Made by a program: the position numbers and the translations under genes. Shown here one piece after another: positions 1 to 13,372 of a DNA stretch of 64,000 nt (the stretch's first letter is position 1; each line of letters starts with the position of its first letter). Source of the DNA: Leuctra nigra. Taxonomy: Eukaryota; Arthropoda; Insecta; Plecoptera; Leuctridae. The notes below the pieces were generated by a model. It saw nothing but the letters and a program-made list of their open reading frames with translations. It had not been told where the DNA came from and ran no database searches. The stretch is taken from assembly GCA_934045905.1 (NCBI GenBank), contig OW203762.1:41889702-41953701 (forward strand), given 5' to 3'.

Positions 1-729
1 ATCGTTCCGAGTAGCTTTTATTGCTCGCATTGCAGTACAGTGTGCTTTTATTACGAGCTAAATCGATCTGGATAACCTATTACGATCGTACTAATGCATC
101 TCCTAGTTTTATAATAGTATCCTTTATATATCGCATACATAGCATATACCGTAAATTCATTTTAAATGTAAAATTAAAATAAATATCCAATATTTCTCGG
201 CGAATTTCTACAGTTTTTGTGAAGGAGCATCTTGCCGAGAGTATTTCTCTGGCTATACTTGAATGTAAATTGTCGATAATACGGATTTGTCCGCATGCGC
301 CATGTTTTGTCATCTGTCAATAGATCATGTTTTAATAACGTTTATGTCTGGAATACGTGACGTAATTGCCGAGATATTGTATTGAAAGAAATTTGATAAT
401 GATTAACGACTTTCGATCTTGTCATAAGCGTAGTTTACACCAAAATTCTTTGGAGAAGAGGGTTATAGAGGACAGTTTATCGACAAAAGTTGGTCACTTT
501 ATTGACTGAAGGCAGTTATTTATAATATGCAGACGCTAGGTGAAAATATTCTATATAAATAAATGTCGAATATAATTGTCATTGTTTATTATGTTCATCA
601 CGGAAGAAATCCAGAAACATCTAGAAAAATGTAGATTAAAATTTGTCCAAAATGGTGTAGATAACAAGTGAGCATTTTAGTGCCCTCTATTCTATAGCTC
701 AATATTGTAATGTATGTGTACAATGGAAT
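1..729. other. Non-coding stretch
   Basis: AT-rich sequence with only short, unconvincing open frames. I see no domain, splice-supported exon or repeat here. Confidence 0.5.
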
Positions 730-889
730 GGGTTCTAAGATAGTAGACTTTGAAATAGATTAATGTATTCAAATTTGGACTATTCTGATTCTCACATATT
801 GTCTAATTTTGGGTGTCATTGGGTGCTACCATGGCAATCAGTCTTCATGAACTTTTCAAAAATGTATCAGAGTATTGAAAAACTGGCCC
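730..889 (+). mobile_element. Degenerate Harbinger-type MITE copy
   Basis: The right half (about 815-889) matches the better-preserved element at 4738-4874. Both share a central segment containing TACCATGGCAAT and the terminal segment ATTGAAAAACTGGCCC. The left end is eroded; a GGG at 730-732 followed by CTTTGAAATAG may be what is left of it. A clean 3-bp target duplication is not visible, since TTG follows the right end. I infer an old copy of the same non-autonomous family. Confidence 0.5.
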
Positions 890-2209
890 TTGTGCTCGTG
901 TCAATCGTGTGTGTACTTCTCAGCTATATAAGTTCATCATTGCATAAAATACTTCCATGTGCTTCCGCTAAATTTTGTAATAAGTAAAGCAAACATCTGA
1001 AGGCACAATATCAACGCAACGCACAGTATCTATCCAGGCAAAACTCGAGTACCTATCAAGTGTAAATATATTGCAAGTGTCAGAAGCGAAGCCCTACAAG
1101 AACTAACCAATATGTGTCTATACATTCGATCCCAAGAGATGGCACATCTATGGCTTCTGATTGGTCAACGTGGATAACATGTCATCCTAACACGTCGCAG
1201 CAACTCACAAAAGAATGTAAAAAAAAGTAAAACTACAAAGAGGACACAGATGGTAACGCCTCTATATCAATTACTTGTTGAAGTAGCGTTACATCTCAAG
1301 TTGCAATATAAAACCTGGTACTGACATCAGCTTCCATGTAAGGAACAAGGAACGTGTGTTATTTCTCTCTGACAAACCAATATATTCGTCAATGTAAGTC
1401 CTGTAGTTGTTCGCAAAGCTATGTCCGGTGGAAAAGGAATTACAGCGACGTTGCTTCCAGGCATTCGTCCCTCGTTCCGGTCTGCTGAGTGAAGACAGAC
1501 AAAGTTTACAGTCACTTGTTTTAAACACAATCTCCACTAACATTTTACTTCTACGTTGATTGAGAGACATGGGAATTGTTTTCTTTTTCACTGCTGCAAA
1601 ACGGCTGGTGTGTTCCATAGCGGCATTGAGCGCGGCCAGTACTGGGATGGGTCACCATTCAAGTGGCGGCAGTGGAGTTAGTGTGACCGTTGTGACGACC
1701 TCCTTCCAACTGTTAACAGTCTCTCGACGGCGCGGGTTATGGAGGATCGTTCTGTTTTAAATGTTACATCTTGTTTCGCATGGGGCGTTAAGCTTTGGTC
1801 CCCTTGGTACATTTCGACAAGAGAGGGCAAGCCGGTATGAGTTTACTCTCCTCGCTTTAGTGGAGCATAACTCTGTTGGGGGTAAATACTATTGAGCTTT
1901 AATATGATGTTTAGCTTCATAACAATGGATATTTCAATCAGTATGTTACACAATTCGCTTGCCTATTATAAACTTATGAAGCTCATATTAAAGTACAGTC
2001 AGTACAAGCCCGGAAATAAGTTCGCTAACCTCTTACCACAGTCAATCAACTTTCCAGTGATACCGGCCGAGGGGATTAACTGTAACCTAATGTAAATGCA
2101 TGGAGCTTTAGCGATTATTATATTTCCGAGTAAAATAATGAAGTTATACGGGACTCTTATGGCTCTGTGTGTGTTATGGTCTATCTGTATTTTTGCCCGC
2201 ACTGCCGGT
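890..2209. other. Non-coding stretch
   Basis: No recognisable coding sequence. Open frames near 1289-1760 overlap each other on both strands, have no similarity I recognise and are judged spurious. Confidence 0.45.
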
Positions 2210-2613
2210 TATACCGTTCAACCAATCGATCTGAAATTTTAAGCACAAACTAAGGTCATAAGCTTTCACGGGTGAAGCTTTTAGACAAAATCTTTTGATT
2301 GGTTGAAAATTGAAACTGTAACCGTTTGACCGATCAACTTGAAATTTTGGATGGTCATTGAGACCATTATTTTAAGTGATTTTGAAAATTTTCAGACAAA
2401 TTGGTAAAGAAATTCAAGAGTAGTTCAAATTCAAGAGCATTTGCTTCTTTGGAAATATCTGTTAAATTTATTTATATGCATTTTACTGGTTCTTTGACGT
2501 ATTTAATTCCAGGTTTTCCAAGGTCTATTATAGAGCAGCAACTTTCACACGAATATTAATTCGCATGAAAGGCTCGCTTTTCAAAGCGTTACACAGAGCG
2601 TTTTCCTAGTCAC
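2210..2613 (+). mobile_element. Helitron-like dispersed repeat, copy 1
   Basis: This segment shares an ordered set of blocks with 21300-21573 and, reversed, with 45785-46780. It contains the block ATCGATCTGAAATTTT, then GACCGATCA followed by ATGGTCATTG, and ends in GGCTCGCT...AGCGTTACACAGAGCGTTTTCCTAG followed by T. The end has a short hairpin (here with one mismatched pair) just before CTAG, with T as the next base, which is the pattern of Helitron 3' ends. No Rep/helicase coding sequence is present, so the copy is non-autonomous. Assignment to Helitrons is inference; the repeat family itself is directly visible. Confidence 0.5.
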
Positions 2614-2617
2614 CTAT

Positions 2618-4734
2618 TAGTTGTTTTGCCGTGAACTTTGACTTTAAGTGAAAGTGGCACAAGGAAACAAAAAGATATACCTCAATCCTTCATCAGTTTC
2701 CATTACAGATTTCGTGTTACAATCAGTTTCTACCTCCACGTTTATCCTTCCTTCTCAACATTAACACGAAACCCGCCAATATGCATCACTAATTCCAAGC
2801 GATGAAAACAATGAATGACAGAACATCCTATCTCATATCAGCAGAACATCGCATTAAGACAGGCTGATAGCATCGTTAAATCCGTGCTCTGTAGTCGGTA
2901 TCTGCTTGGCAAGCTGACGATATGCAGATGTCTGGGGCATTACACCACCCACTGCGACCATGGGGGTCAGAGGGGATGGGTGGGGGGAATGTAATGTATA
3001 GCATGACAAGATTGCCACCGCCAAGATGCCTACTAACGATCTCATTATATCGTGGCTTTATTCTTGAGAAATGATGCCAACTGATACAAATGTCGCGGAT
3101 CTTGTCGTGTGAAGTATTCACGCATGATGACGAATTATTATTCCGCTTTGTGATTTTGCTTTGTCAAAGTTATGTCATAATATCAATAATAATAATATTA
3201 ATCATAAGGTCTTTGAACAATACTGGTATTAATTGAACTAGCGAATCCTTTCAAAACTTTCGGCTCCATTCCATGTTTTTCTCCCCCTCTTCCTGTGCTA
3301 CAGAGGGGGAGACCCGTTCGTTCGTCAGATCAGATCAGCCTGTAATTTGGCAACCATACAAAAATCAAATACAAAATAATATAATTAGTTTTCGAAAATC
3401 TTCTTTTGGTTCAAAAATTGTATCTCATATTTCAACCGATATAATTTAGAATCAATAGGTATCTATTTTTACTTTCACAATGTGGTAAAAAAAATTGACA
3501 GAAATATACCAATTTTTCATATTTTATAAAAATATGTATTAACTATTATGTTAAAATTTAATTGACGAGAATTCGTTCGCTTATCCACGCGATATTTCAA
3601 GCGTTTCCCTAGTAATATTTTCTTGATGAAAGTATTGTGAATTTGCAGGAGATTATTAGTAATGACATTATCATCTTTTACCCCATTGAAAACGATTTGA
3701 TTAAAATTAAATGTCAAGCATCATAATTTGTCCACGATTTTAACATTCTCGGAAGCTGGTTCGTTTCAGAGTTCAGTTAATTATCCTGAATCCGTCCTAG
3801 AAAAGTAAATGTCTCTCCTCGAGCGAACTAAAGCAACTTCAGAACTGCAAATGAAACAAAAGAAAGCAATAGAAGTTCAATTATAACCAGAAGATCGAGT
3901 AGATATACGGTCACGAAACGTCGCGCTGAAGAGTACTATTTTCACGCCAGAACAATTGTCACTTCCGGCGCATTTAACACACGACGTGCAAGCTAATTCC
4001 GGTGAAAATAAATTTCTACAAAAATAAAAAGCACTCTGAAATACGATGTAACTGCAAGCGCGCAACACTTCCGAACGACTCCGCTGCCGCCGGCCCGATT
4101 ATACACACGATTCGCGCTTCGTTTACTAATCGAGTAATTATCGCTCGTTTAATTCGAATTATTTCATTTAAACTCGGAAGAGTGTGTTAAAATGTGATGA
4201 GGGAATTCAATGAGAAGTTAAAAAGAGTAGATAGCTATGAAGTCTCGTGGTTTTTAAGCGAAAAGAAAAAGCAATTTTGTCAATATTGAAGGATCCGACA
4301 AAGACATTCAATTTATTTACTTCTGTTTTGCTTATTTGATTTGTGTAAACTGTATTTGAATAACCTCAAAGCATGGAATGACATGTTCCAAATGGCCAAG
4401 AGACAAGACATTTATATTCACTGTCATTGGAATGTAGGTATGCACTATCTTGTAGATAACCGGAGATTTATTTTCTTAACAAAGAGCAGGTTTCTTGTGA
4501 ATGTCAATATTGACAGACCAATTTGCAGCACTTGGTACACAAATCGAAATCCATCAGCTTTATTATGCTAATATTTTGATGAATGAAGATGTACGAGACA
4601 GCTGATCATCAGAGAAGAAATATAAACAAGAATTGAATGAATTTTATTACCATACTCTTACAGTAGGTATCCGAAGAGGACCGATGCAAAAATAATGGAA
4701 AACAAACAGGCTCTGTGATTGAAGGGAGGTTTAC
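2618..4734. other. Non-coding stretch
   Basis: AT-rich sequence with no supported gene. It holds a perfect 9-bp C/G inverted repeat (CTCCCCCTC at 3281-3289, GAGGGGGAG at 3303-3311) and a short AAT-rich simple repeat near 3183-3205. Confidence 0.45.
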
Positions 4735-4737
4735 TTA

Positions 4738-4874
4738 GGGCCGGTCTTTCAATAGTCTGCTAAACCAGTCATTAAAATTTAAACGATCATTCGAGGATTG
4801 TCATTGGTTGTTACCATGGCAATATAGTCCTAATTGACTGTTTAACAGTTAGCAAGGCATTGAAAAACTGGCCC
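4738..4874 (+). mobile_element. PIF/Harbinger-type MITE, 137 bp
   Basis: The element is bounded by imperfect terminal inverted repeats: GGGCCGGTCTTTCAAT on the left and the reverse complement of GGGCCAGTTTTTCAAT on the right. Directly repeated TTA trinucleotides flank it at 4735-4737 and 4875-4877. A TTA target duplication with GGG/GGC termini is the established signature of PIF/Harbinger transposons. It has no coding capacity, so it must have been mobilised in trans. A decayed relative lies at 730-889. Confidence 0.75.
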
Positions 4875-4877
4875 TTA

Positions 4878-7800
4878 GACTACCAAAACACGAAACAATA
4901 TGGGTTTCGTAGACATACTCACTGCGAATTAGCTATATTCGTGCCGCCAATAATTAATACATCATGATCACATTATACATTTTTTATTTGCTTAATAACA
5001 TGTAATATAATTATAATCTAATGAATAAAGCGTGTTCTCGGTGCTCGAGAGAAACAGGTCATTCATTTCGATTAGTTCTTGTTTAATGAATTAATTTAAT
5101 TAGTAACCACCAAGGAGCCACTGAATGCGCTTCATTTAACAGCAGCTATTTCCTGGAAACAAGAATATCCACATTGATCCTTGAAATAATTCGATCTCGC
5201 CATTGGATCCAATTTAGGAGTGGATTTCCGATAAAGCTAGCTAACCTCTACAATTACAATCTAACTAGCATTATCAGGTACACAATACACGCTTGATCAG
5301 TTTAGAATTTGATCTCAGACTTGGTCTAAATCTTCAGAGGGTATAAGTTCCTTGCGGTCAGAACTGAGGATGGAAACTACATTATGGCCATTCCCTAAAG
5401 AGACATCGATAACCACAGCAACCCCTGCTGCCGCATCCAGCCCTGCCATGTATCGCATACCCTTACAGACTTGTCGAGATGCAATTATTGGCCTAATGTA
5501 CAACCGTAGAACTGCTTTCTCGAAATGGAGTCAGAAAGCGTCTTTATCGAATACACTGGGCGGTTGGGGGAAGAGATGGGAAATTAGTAGTTGCCGGAAA
5601 GCGGATGTCATCGATCATTGATCAATGTGATATGAAACAACACCATGAAATATAATGTAAATTGCAACACTGCTGCTGGTATTGAAATTGAATTTGATTT
5701 AGATCTACATCGCCGAAGGCAATGTTTCAATTCAAACTGAATTAATGTGTGAAGTTCAACATACTAAATAAGACAAATATTGAGCGAGTTCAGTCAACCT
5801 TTACATTCTACTAAAAATGTGATGCGCATATGAATTTTATTATTGTATTTCTCCGCACCAAACATTGCATACCTAAATTAAATTTCATTGAAACTGTTTT
5901 AAACTGCATTACAATTCAAATTATTTCCACCTGAATAGATAAATTTTAAATACTCTATCTATAGTCATGGTTTAAGCATTCTGAGCATAATTATTAATTA
6001 CTTATAATGAATGGCACAAGGCTTCAGCTCGCACAATAGCCTTACTAAGCCTCGTTCAATTGAACTTTGCATCAGTGAAACAGCAGAACGCAGCCAGCGT
6101 CGACTATCGACGCCGGGCGTCCTGTTTGTCGCAGCCGCGTCCCGACGCTGGGGCGAGAATTGTACTCTCAACACCAGGAAACTGTGTGCGCCAGCTATGA
6201 ACCAACTCAAACGCACATGATATACGAGAAGGACTGCAAATATATAAGCTATTGTTTGTAACAAAAGAAGAAGTCAATTAATTATGTTTCAGACGGTCTA
6301 TTGTACAGCGTGTGGATAATGAATGTTAAACAAATTTAGAGCTGAATTGAATAGTTGTTCTATACGGCGGAAAGTTTTCCGAGTGTGAAAATGTCGAATC
6401 GTGTAATGAGCTTTTGAATACTTTTGCTATTTTCTTTCTCGTCGGCTTTGGAAGCAAGGTGTGAAATAACTCTTCCAAGAGGAACAGTTGTGCGGTTTCT
6501 GAAGCGACGCTGAGCTCAAGCCAACTATAATACCAATTTTTCTTTGCCGATATCAGAGAAAATCTAATAGAATGGCTCGACTCCATCAGAGATTCAAAGT
6601 GAAGTGTAAGTTTACATAGCCTTGTTTTTTTCATACACTCTTCACTTTAATGCCGAAAGAACTGTTGAAACAATGAACATCGAAAGAACGAGATAACGAA
6701 GGAACATCCAGCTAGCTCAGATTGAGGTCAAAAGGATATCTCCCTTCTTCAAAAATAATGGTCTGCATATTCCATGAAGAATCGTGTGGAAAAAGAGATA
6801 CAGTGCGGAACTATGAACAATACAAACGCTCCGTGGAACTCAAGTTAAAAATAAAATAATAAAACACGATCAAATATTCAGACCGCTTTTGCTGATTAGG
6901 AATTCCCTCAAGATTTATTACAGTTGTCTCTATTTCTATTCTGCGACAGTTTGCTCTCCGGCGAAAGTGTATATCCTCATGGCCGCAACTTTGCCATGCA
7001 ATCTCACCAAAAGTTGCGGCAAATCAAACTGTCGGCTCTGTTTATACATGATATCTAAAGACTTTGTGTCGTGCCTAGCTAACATGGGTTCTCTTTGTAA
7101 GCAAGACAAAATAAGCCTTGACTTTCATGTCATGTGTGCTGTACGTAGAGCCTTATGAAAACGAAAGATGAAAGAGATTGCCGAAGAGAAGATTGGCTCT
7201 CAGTTAACTTTTCAACACGGGAGAGGAATATTAAACATTTTATATTAAATTATATTATATAACATTTGTAGGCTGATATTATATGCCAGGCATGCAATAG
7301 TTGGTGAGAAAGAAGAAAACTCGGACGTTTTATTTCCTCATGGTTTGTACAATGTTACACAAGGGATGAAATAGAATATTCTTTAGACTAAACCTTCCGT
7401 TGAATTGTTCCAAAACGCCAATAAACTTTGGCTACGACGTGAGAAAAATTTAAATAATTAAGCGCAAAGTAAAATTTTAAATGGCCGTACATTCCTGTTC
7501 ACCACACTCATCATTCAATAAAAATAACCCCCAAAAACCAGAAAGCAAACAGCGGGTCCCGGAACTCGTCGCAATCAATTCAAATTAACTTTCTCCGCTC
7601 GTTCCGCCAACAAATCTCCGCGGCCCTCTTCTCTGACTCCGAGATAAGACCGCGTAATCACGAGTAGTAAAACAACAATGTTTTCCCAGCGTCGAGTCAC
7701 ATCTGATTGCGTGGCAGCAGCAATAAGCCCGGTGGCAAATAGAGCTACTGAACGAGGAAGGAAAAAGCTCTCGCTACTCGACTGTCATCAGAACCTGGCG

Positions 7801-9379
7801 TTATCCTCGTGAACCTCAATTCTAAGGCAATATATTAAGTAACATCTTGTGCTAAAGCAAAGACTAAAAACAATTCTAAGAAGATGTCCAGACAACTAAC
7901 AATATTAATATGATAAGTTTGTACCTATGGTACAATATTTAGCCACTAATTAATCCGCTCGAATGTCACTTGCGAAACGGTAGAGTAAAATAACGTATAT
8001 AATTCACATTAGTTCTCATGACTTTACTTCTACAAACTCGTTCTCTTTCTCATAGAGCGTGTAATGCACAACGTTAAATCTCTGAAAGTGTTTAATTGTA
8101 ATCCAAGAGCATTTACTTAGAGAATACAAGACACAGCTAAACTCATTATTTAATCAACATAATACTACGATGCCACTGTTTCCTTCTTCGAGATATTACA
8201 TTATTCTCTTAGACTTGATTTCAACAAAAAGCTGCAAATCTGAGGCTAATAGAAGCTGGTATCTGAAACTGGGTTGGCAAAACTTGATTATATTGCATGC
8301 ATAAATACATTCGCTCGAATGCAGTCTATGAAACAATATGATCTGGTCTGGGAAAGCTGTGGTTTTGCCTCAACTGGATGGAGGTACTACGCTAAGAAAG
8401 CTGTGAAAATCTAAAAAGCAAATTATACATCTTTTAAAAATACATTATTCCAGTAACATTTCATAAATGTGTTTGTTTGTGGATGTAATAATACTCCAGT
8501 TTGTCAATTAAAAGATAATATTTTTGAAGATTAAACTATAGCCAGACAATAAATAAGCTTCACTACTTGAAAATGTATGAGTTTTAAAATTAATTCCAGA
8601 GTCTGTTTATATATAATGCAAGCTCAAAACTTGAACACTTCTTATTAAAGTGATCCAAGATTGCCCCATATACCTGCACGATAATTCCTAATAAGACTAT
8701 CAGCTTCCAAAGAAAATGAACGTTTCAAGTAGGTAATCTTCTGCCGCGGTGTATTTCTACACAAGAGAGCACCATATAGAAACGGAAACCTATATACCAT
8801 AATCCAGGATAGGATATAGTATAGGAAACGTCGTAAATTTAACGCGAATCGTTACGTGTAGGCGAAAGCTCGGCTTCGAAATGCCCTTTCCACGTGCGCC
8901 GCTCTGCGATTCCACGACGGAATGCTCTACAATCTACCGGGGCACCGTCGCGACGCCGAAGATCCGATATCATTTCCCCACTCGAGGTGAAATGTACACG
9001 ATATAGAACATAACCGTCTAATTCAAACCGAGATGGAATCGTATTACCGGATTCGTTCATTTACATTCACTCTGCAGGTAATTTCAAGTTGCTACTTCCG
9101 GAGCATCCAATTGCAAGAAAACCGGGGAATGAGTGTTATTTATTAACATGTATTCTTTCTAAAGTGCACTGCTGTTGCAGTTTGTTGAGCGTATTGCTGC
9201 AGGGTGTAATGTAGTTGCAGTTAAACTTCCAGTTTGGGATAAGAAGAACCTCGAATAAGTTCTAAAAAGTTAAATAAAGAGCAGAGAGAACCCAGACTAG
9301 TAGAATGTAAGCGTGGCGTTACTTTGTTCTGAACCAATTATCGTGTAATTAAAAGGTGAGAACTGTGCCACGCATGGCT
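4878..9379. other. Non-coding stretch
   Basis: No exon or RNA gene can be supported. A 62-codon minus-strand frame at 5315-5503 and GC-richer patches near 6060-6200, 7560-7720 and 8840-9060 were examined. None shows a recognisable domain or credible splice sites. It reads as intergenic or intronic DNA. Confidence 0.45.
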
Positions 9380-9430
9380 GAGATTAAACCCATCCCTTAG
9401 CGAGATTCGAACCCTGGATTCTATAGTCAA
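9380..9430 (-). repeat. tRNA-derived SINE relic (B box only)
   Basis: On the minus strand positions 9413-9402 read GGTTCGAATCTC, a good RNA polymerase III B box, preceded by GGG. No matching A box or cloverleaf can be drawn, so this is at most a decayed piece of a tRNA-derived SINE. Confidence 0.3.
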
Positions 9431-12400
9431 ATAATGTTTGCTTTGTTAGTGGAAGTAAACGTAAATTCAGTGGAGCATTTCAGGTGTATCCCAGCCTGAG
9501 ATTACTTAGCTGACTTCATTATTCTGTTATTACAACATTAAGAACTTTGTTATTTATGAGTTGTAAAGAAAATATCTACTTTATAATCTCCCTGGTGAGA
9601 GAATGGTTTATTTTCAGCGTTATATGAAATTGACGATTTATATTAGATTTTCGTATAAGATCGTCTCGTTCTTGATGAACTTATTAATGCTAGACCTCAC
9701 TTAATCAAAAGCGAATAATAATATTACCCATTGATGTGAACGTGTATCTCATTCTAGACTAGATTGCCAATTCTAGCTCTCAACAGAAAACTTTTGATTG
9801 TAATATTTGAGATGCAAGAAAACGAGAAATCTAAGACCTTTATCGAAGTAACCCAGACTCATATTCAATATGGATTATTAAAATCATCTTTCGCTTTCTA
9901 TGTGTAAAATTCAATTACTCGGTTTTCAAATTATTTCTCCTTTGTAACTTCAAAGTTATTAAACTCTGAATGAATTTATTGAAGAGAATGATATAAAAAA
10001 TATCGGAAGGCGAGTAGCTAATAAAGTAGCTTGCGTTGCAACTAACATTTAACTCGAATCTTAATTTATTATAATCGATGTGAGAACACGCGTGCATGCT
10101 TCCTCTCAAATCTACTCTACCGTGAAACTCTCGACATAGCCATGCGGGCATATTTTACTTGACAGTCATTTCATTTCTCAATTTTCTTCTTCATGAGCGA
10201 GAAGCTTGACTGGGCATTATTAGATTTCACTAGATTTATGCAAAACGCACTGCAAGGCTTTCTCTCTAAGCACAAGTTTTACTTGTGATAAGCACACCCG
10301 TATAACCTCTAGCTGTGTGACTGTTTTCGACATAAGAAAATAGCGTCTGAAAACATACTGAAAGCATATTTACACAAAAGGAAATTCGACAGGTGTTGAA
10401 TACACCTGTCCCACGAGAGTAGGTTTAGGGTTGTAATTATATATTCAGTAGTTATACCTAGTTACACATCGTGAATGTAATAAACTTCTCATAGTTTATT
10501 GGCAATAAGTTGCAAATACCTCGAGTCTGACCACGACAATAAAAAATGAAAAACGATGCGAATCTTCTAAACGAAAATAACTAACCGCTTTTACTGCACG
10601 TACAAGCTGGTTTTTACAGTGCGCCCGATTCGCGGAATACAAACTCAAGTTGGATCTACGATCAAATTATATGGCACCATAAAAAACATCACCCCAACCT
10701 GACATCTATGCCTTGAAAGGAACACAGGCTGTAGAAGGCTTAGTCAGCAATGTGAATTAGAAGCGCTGGCGGAATAAATGTGGACAAAATCCGGCCGAAA
10801 TGTATTCCTTCAATTATCCAGAATATTTTAAAGGATCGCTATCTAAACTGTTATCAGAATTGCAAATTTCCCTAAAAAATAAATCTAGACGACATGTTCA
10901 TCCATTAAAAGCGATGAAGCTGAGGGATCGTTGGCTTCTCGTTGGAGGATTTTTTGAAAGAGAATGGCATAATTTGATGGGCAGATGGTTATATTTTATG
11001 TGGCGTCGCTTCCCATGATGGCATAACGGCCAAGCTGACATCGAGCCAGGGTGGTTAGAGTTACATTTTCATATAACCTCTCTGTTTTGCAGATAGTACA
11101 ATGCTTATCATGAAATAAACGAAAACACAAAACCCCGAATCGGGGAAATGTGATATTGCTAAGTACCTATACATTACCATAGATTGATGAAACAACTTAC
11201 TAAAGCTGTAGGGATTGTTGATTTTTTGTTACGAACATCGAAATTAATCATACCTCTAACATTAATATCAATGTTTATATATAGTTAACAATGAAGGACA
11301 TGGTATTGTTATAATTTACTTGCACTCATTTATAACCGAGTCTGTAATTTAGATAATGTAAAATTCGTGTCATTGATATGGGTTTTATGGGCACTTTCTT
11401 AAAGTGTATTCCGCTCGGAGTATCATTTCACAAAATATCTCGTTTTCTGTTATAAAACTACACATTCTACTCACACGCAACAACCACTTTATATTGCCCC
11501 ATAGAGCCTCACATTCTACTGCGCTCACCAGTCGGAGAGTTCAGTAGAGTGTGGGTCACACCGGCACAAGCTCGCGAGTAATTTTAGCTGGGCTAATACA
11601 ATACGATGATACTGTTGATGAAATCAATAAGTAATATTCATTTTAAAGTTACAATATTTCAACGTAAGATATATGCCAATTTTCTATTAATATCAGTTTT
11701 ATTTCACCCATGGTTTCTATTCCATAGTAGGTATATTAAATCTGACAACTATTTCTTTTCCAACATATGTTCAGTATAATACGTCATCCAATGTCCTTTA
11801 CCCGACCGCATTAGTGTATTTCGTGGCAGTGCTTGCAGTGAGAAGCTTTGAAAGTAAGTTTATTATGCATAGCCATCAACGTGGGTTGATTAATTTAATA
11901 GAGATTGAGACTAAACAGAATGTAAAGTTAGTTTCATTTTACGAGGAAGTAACGACGAGCTAGTAGAAACTGGATGTGAACTTAATTTCAATTCCATTCA
12001 CTGTTTAATTGAAATTCTTTCAATTATTCTTCTCCGGTTTCATTTAACGCGGGAATCGCATCCCGCATTGTATCCTCTTAGTTTCTTCGAGTCGTTGAGT
12101 TCAGACGCTTTTTGAAACCCGAATGCGAGAACCATCGGCTTTTATTCCCGTTGCAGTTCCAATAGATCGCAAGATATCTATTCTGCAAATAGTAACCTTA
12201 CTGTGCCTGAAGAAAATGGCGGAGAGAATAGGTTTCAGGGGAAAGAGAATTTTATTGCTATCAGAGTTGTCTCGGTATATCAATACTATTTTCAGTTCAA
12301 AAGTGAAAATATAGCAAATATTTTCTTTCGTATCTGTTTTATTTTAACGAGATAATGATGAATGACTTTCAAAGTATAATTAGATGTATTTTATTTGTCG

Positions 12401-13203
12401 TGACTTTTTACACAAGATATATTGAAAAATGAGAAGAAACTCAATGATGTCTTGGTCATTTTTAAAGCTCTTGCGACAAGAGAAGGTAGTTTCCGCTGTG
12501 GAAAATAGAAAAGAAGGGTTTTTCAGACCAATCAAGTGCACGCTTCGACAGGATGTCCAAGAAGATCGAGAGGAAATTCAAGAGACGCGTGAGGAATTGG
12601 CGACTAGGGAAACGATTCTCGTGACACTCTTGTGAGAGAGAACTGAAGAAGCAAGGGATTGGTGATGATGAGAGAGTGTTTAAGAGTTTGAATAATGGCC
12701 GGATACTCGAGAACAGGAGGATGTCAGGAAAAAAGAAAGTCTTTGGAGATTTTCATCCTACAGCAACTTTCAAGCATACTACTTTCTTATTTCATTGTAT
12801 AGGACGATTTTGCATTTCCGCTGGCAGGATTTTCAAGAGAGCAAAGAGAGGAGCGTTGAAAATATGTCCCATCCATCCCGTATTCATATCTATCTTTGAC
12901 TCTATTCAAATATATGTTCATTCACTTATCTTCAAACTTACCCTCTTGCTTCTCGAATATCGCAAACACATTCCGTATTCTTGATTCATTAAAGCCGTCT
13001 ATGAAAAGTGCTGTATATTTTCTGTAGGAATATAGATACAGATCAACTAACCAGAACCAATTAATATAACATGAGGTATAAATAAGGAACGCAAAACCAT
13101 ATTAATTTGGTAACATTCTGTTACATCACTGCTTTTCATGCAAACCACATCGTTATAATGAACTAGGTGGTAAATCGTGGATTATCAGAGCAGTCGATAT
13201 GAC
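9431..13203. other. Non-coding stretch
   Basis: No supported gene. It contains a small palindrome (ACAGGTGT, spacer, ACACCTGT, near 10390-10410). The open frame at 12429-12635 is lysine/glutamate-rich, short and unrecognised, and is not annotated as a gene. Confidence 0.45.
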
Positions 13204-13372
13204 GCAATGGTCACATCGCAATGGTCACATCGCATGCTATGTGGTTTTGATATTGGACCTGAAAAGGGCCGGTGGGGAATAAAACTCCCAACCGGTTGAT
13301 ATCCAAGTCTGAAGATGGACAGAAGAACCTCACCGAAATTCGCCACCGTCCCTTTCCAGGGCCCACATCAAA
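13204..13372 (+). mobile_element. Penelope-like terminal fragment with hairpins
   Basis: The + strand at 13309-13335 reads CTGAAGATGG...CACCGAAAT, resembling a hammerhead ribozyme core (CUGAnGA ... GAAA). It is followed at 13348-13363 by GTCCCTTTCCAGGGCC, a near copy of the histone-type stem-loop. A second, oppositely oriented stem-loop (GGACCTGAAAAGGGCC) sits at 13255-13270. The same order occurs reversed at 45605-45665 and, degenerate, next to Penelope-like coding sequence at 61104-61135. I therefore infer a fragment of a Penelope-like retroelement. Just upstream a 14-bp unit, GCAATGGTCACATC, is repeated in tandem (13204-13231). Confidence 0.45.

Noticed and set aside
5315..5503. Minus-strand 62-codon frame with GNGHNVVSILSSD, faintly like a PLP-dependent synthase tail
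   Set aside because: The likeness is a few residues only. No upstream exons or catalytic motifs were found and the opposite strand is open too.
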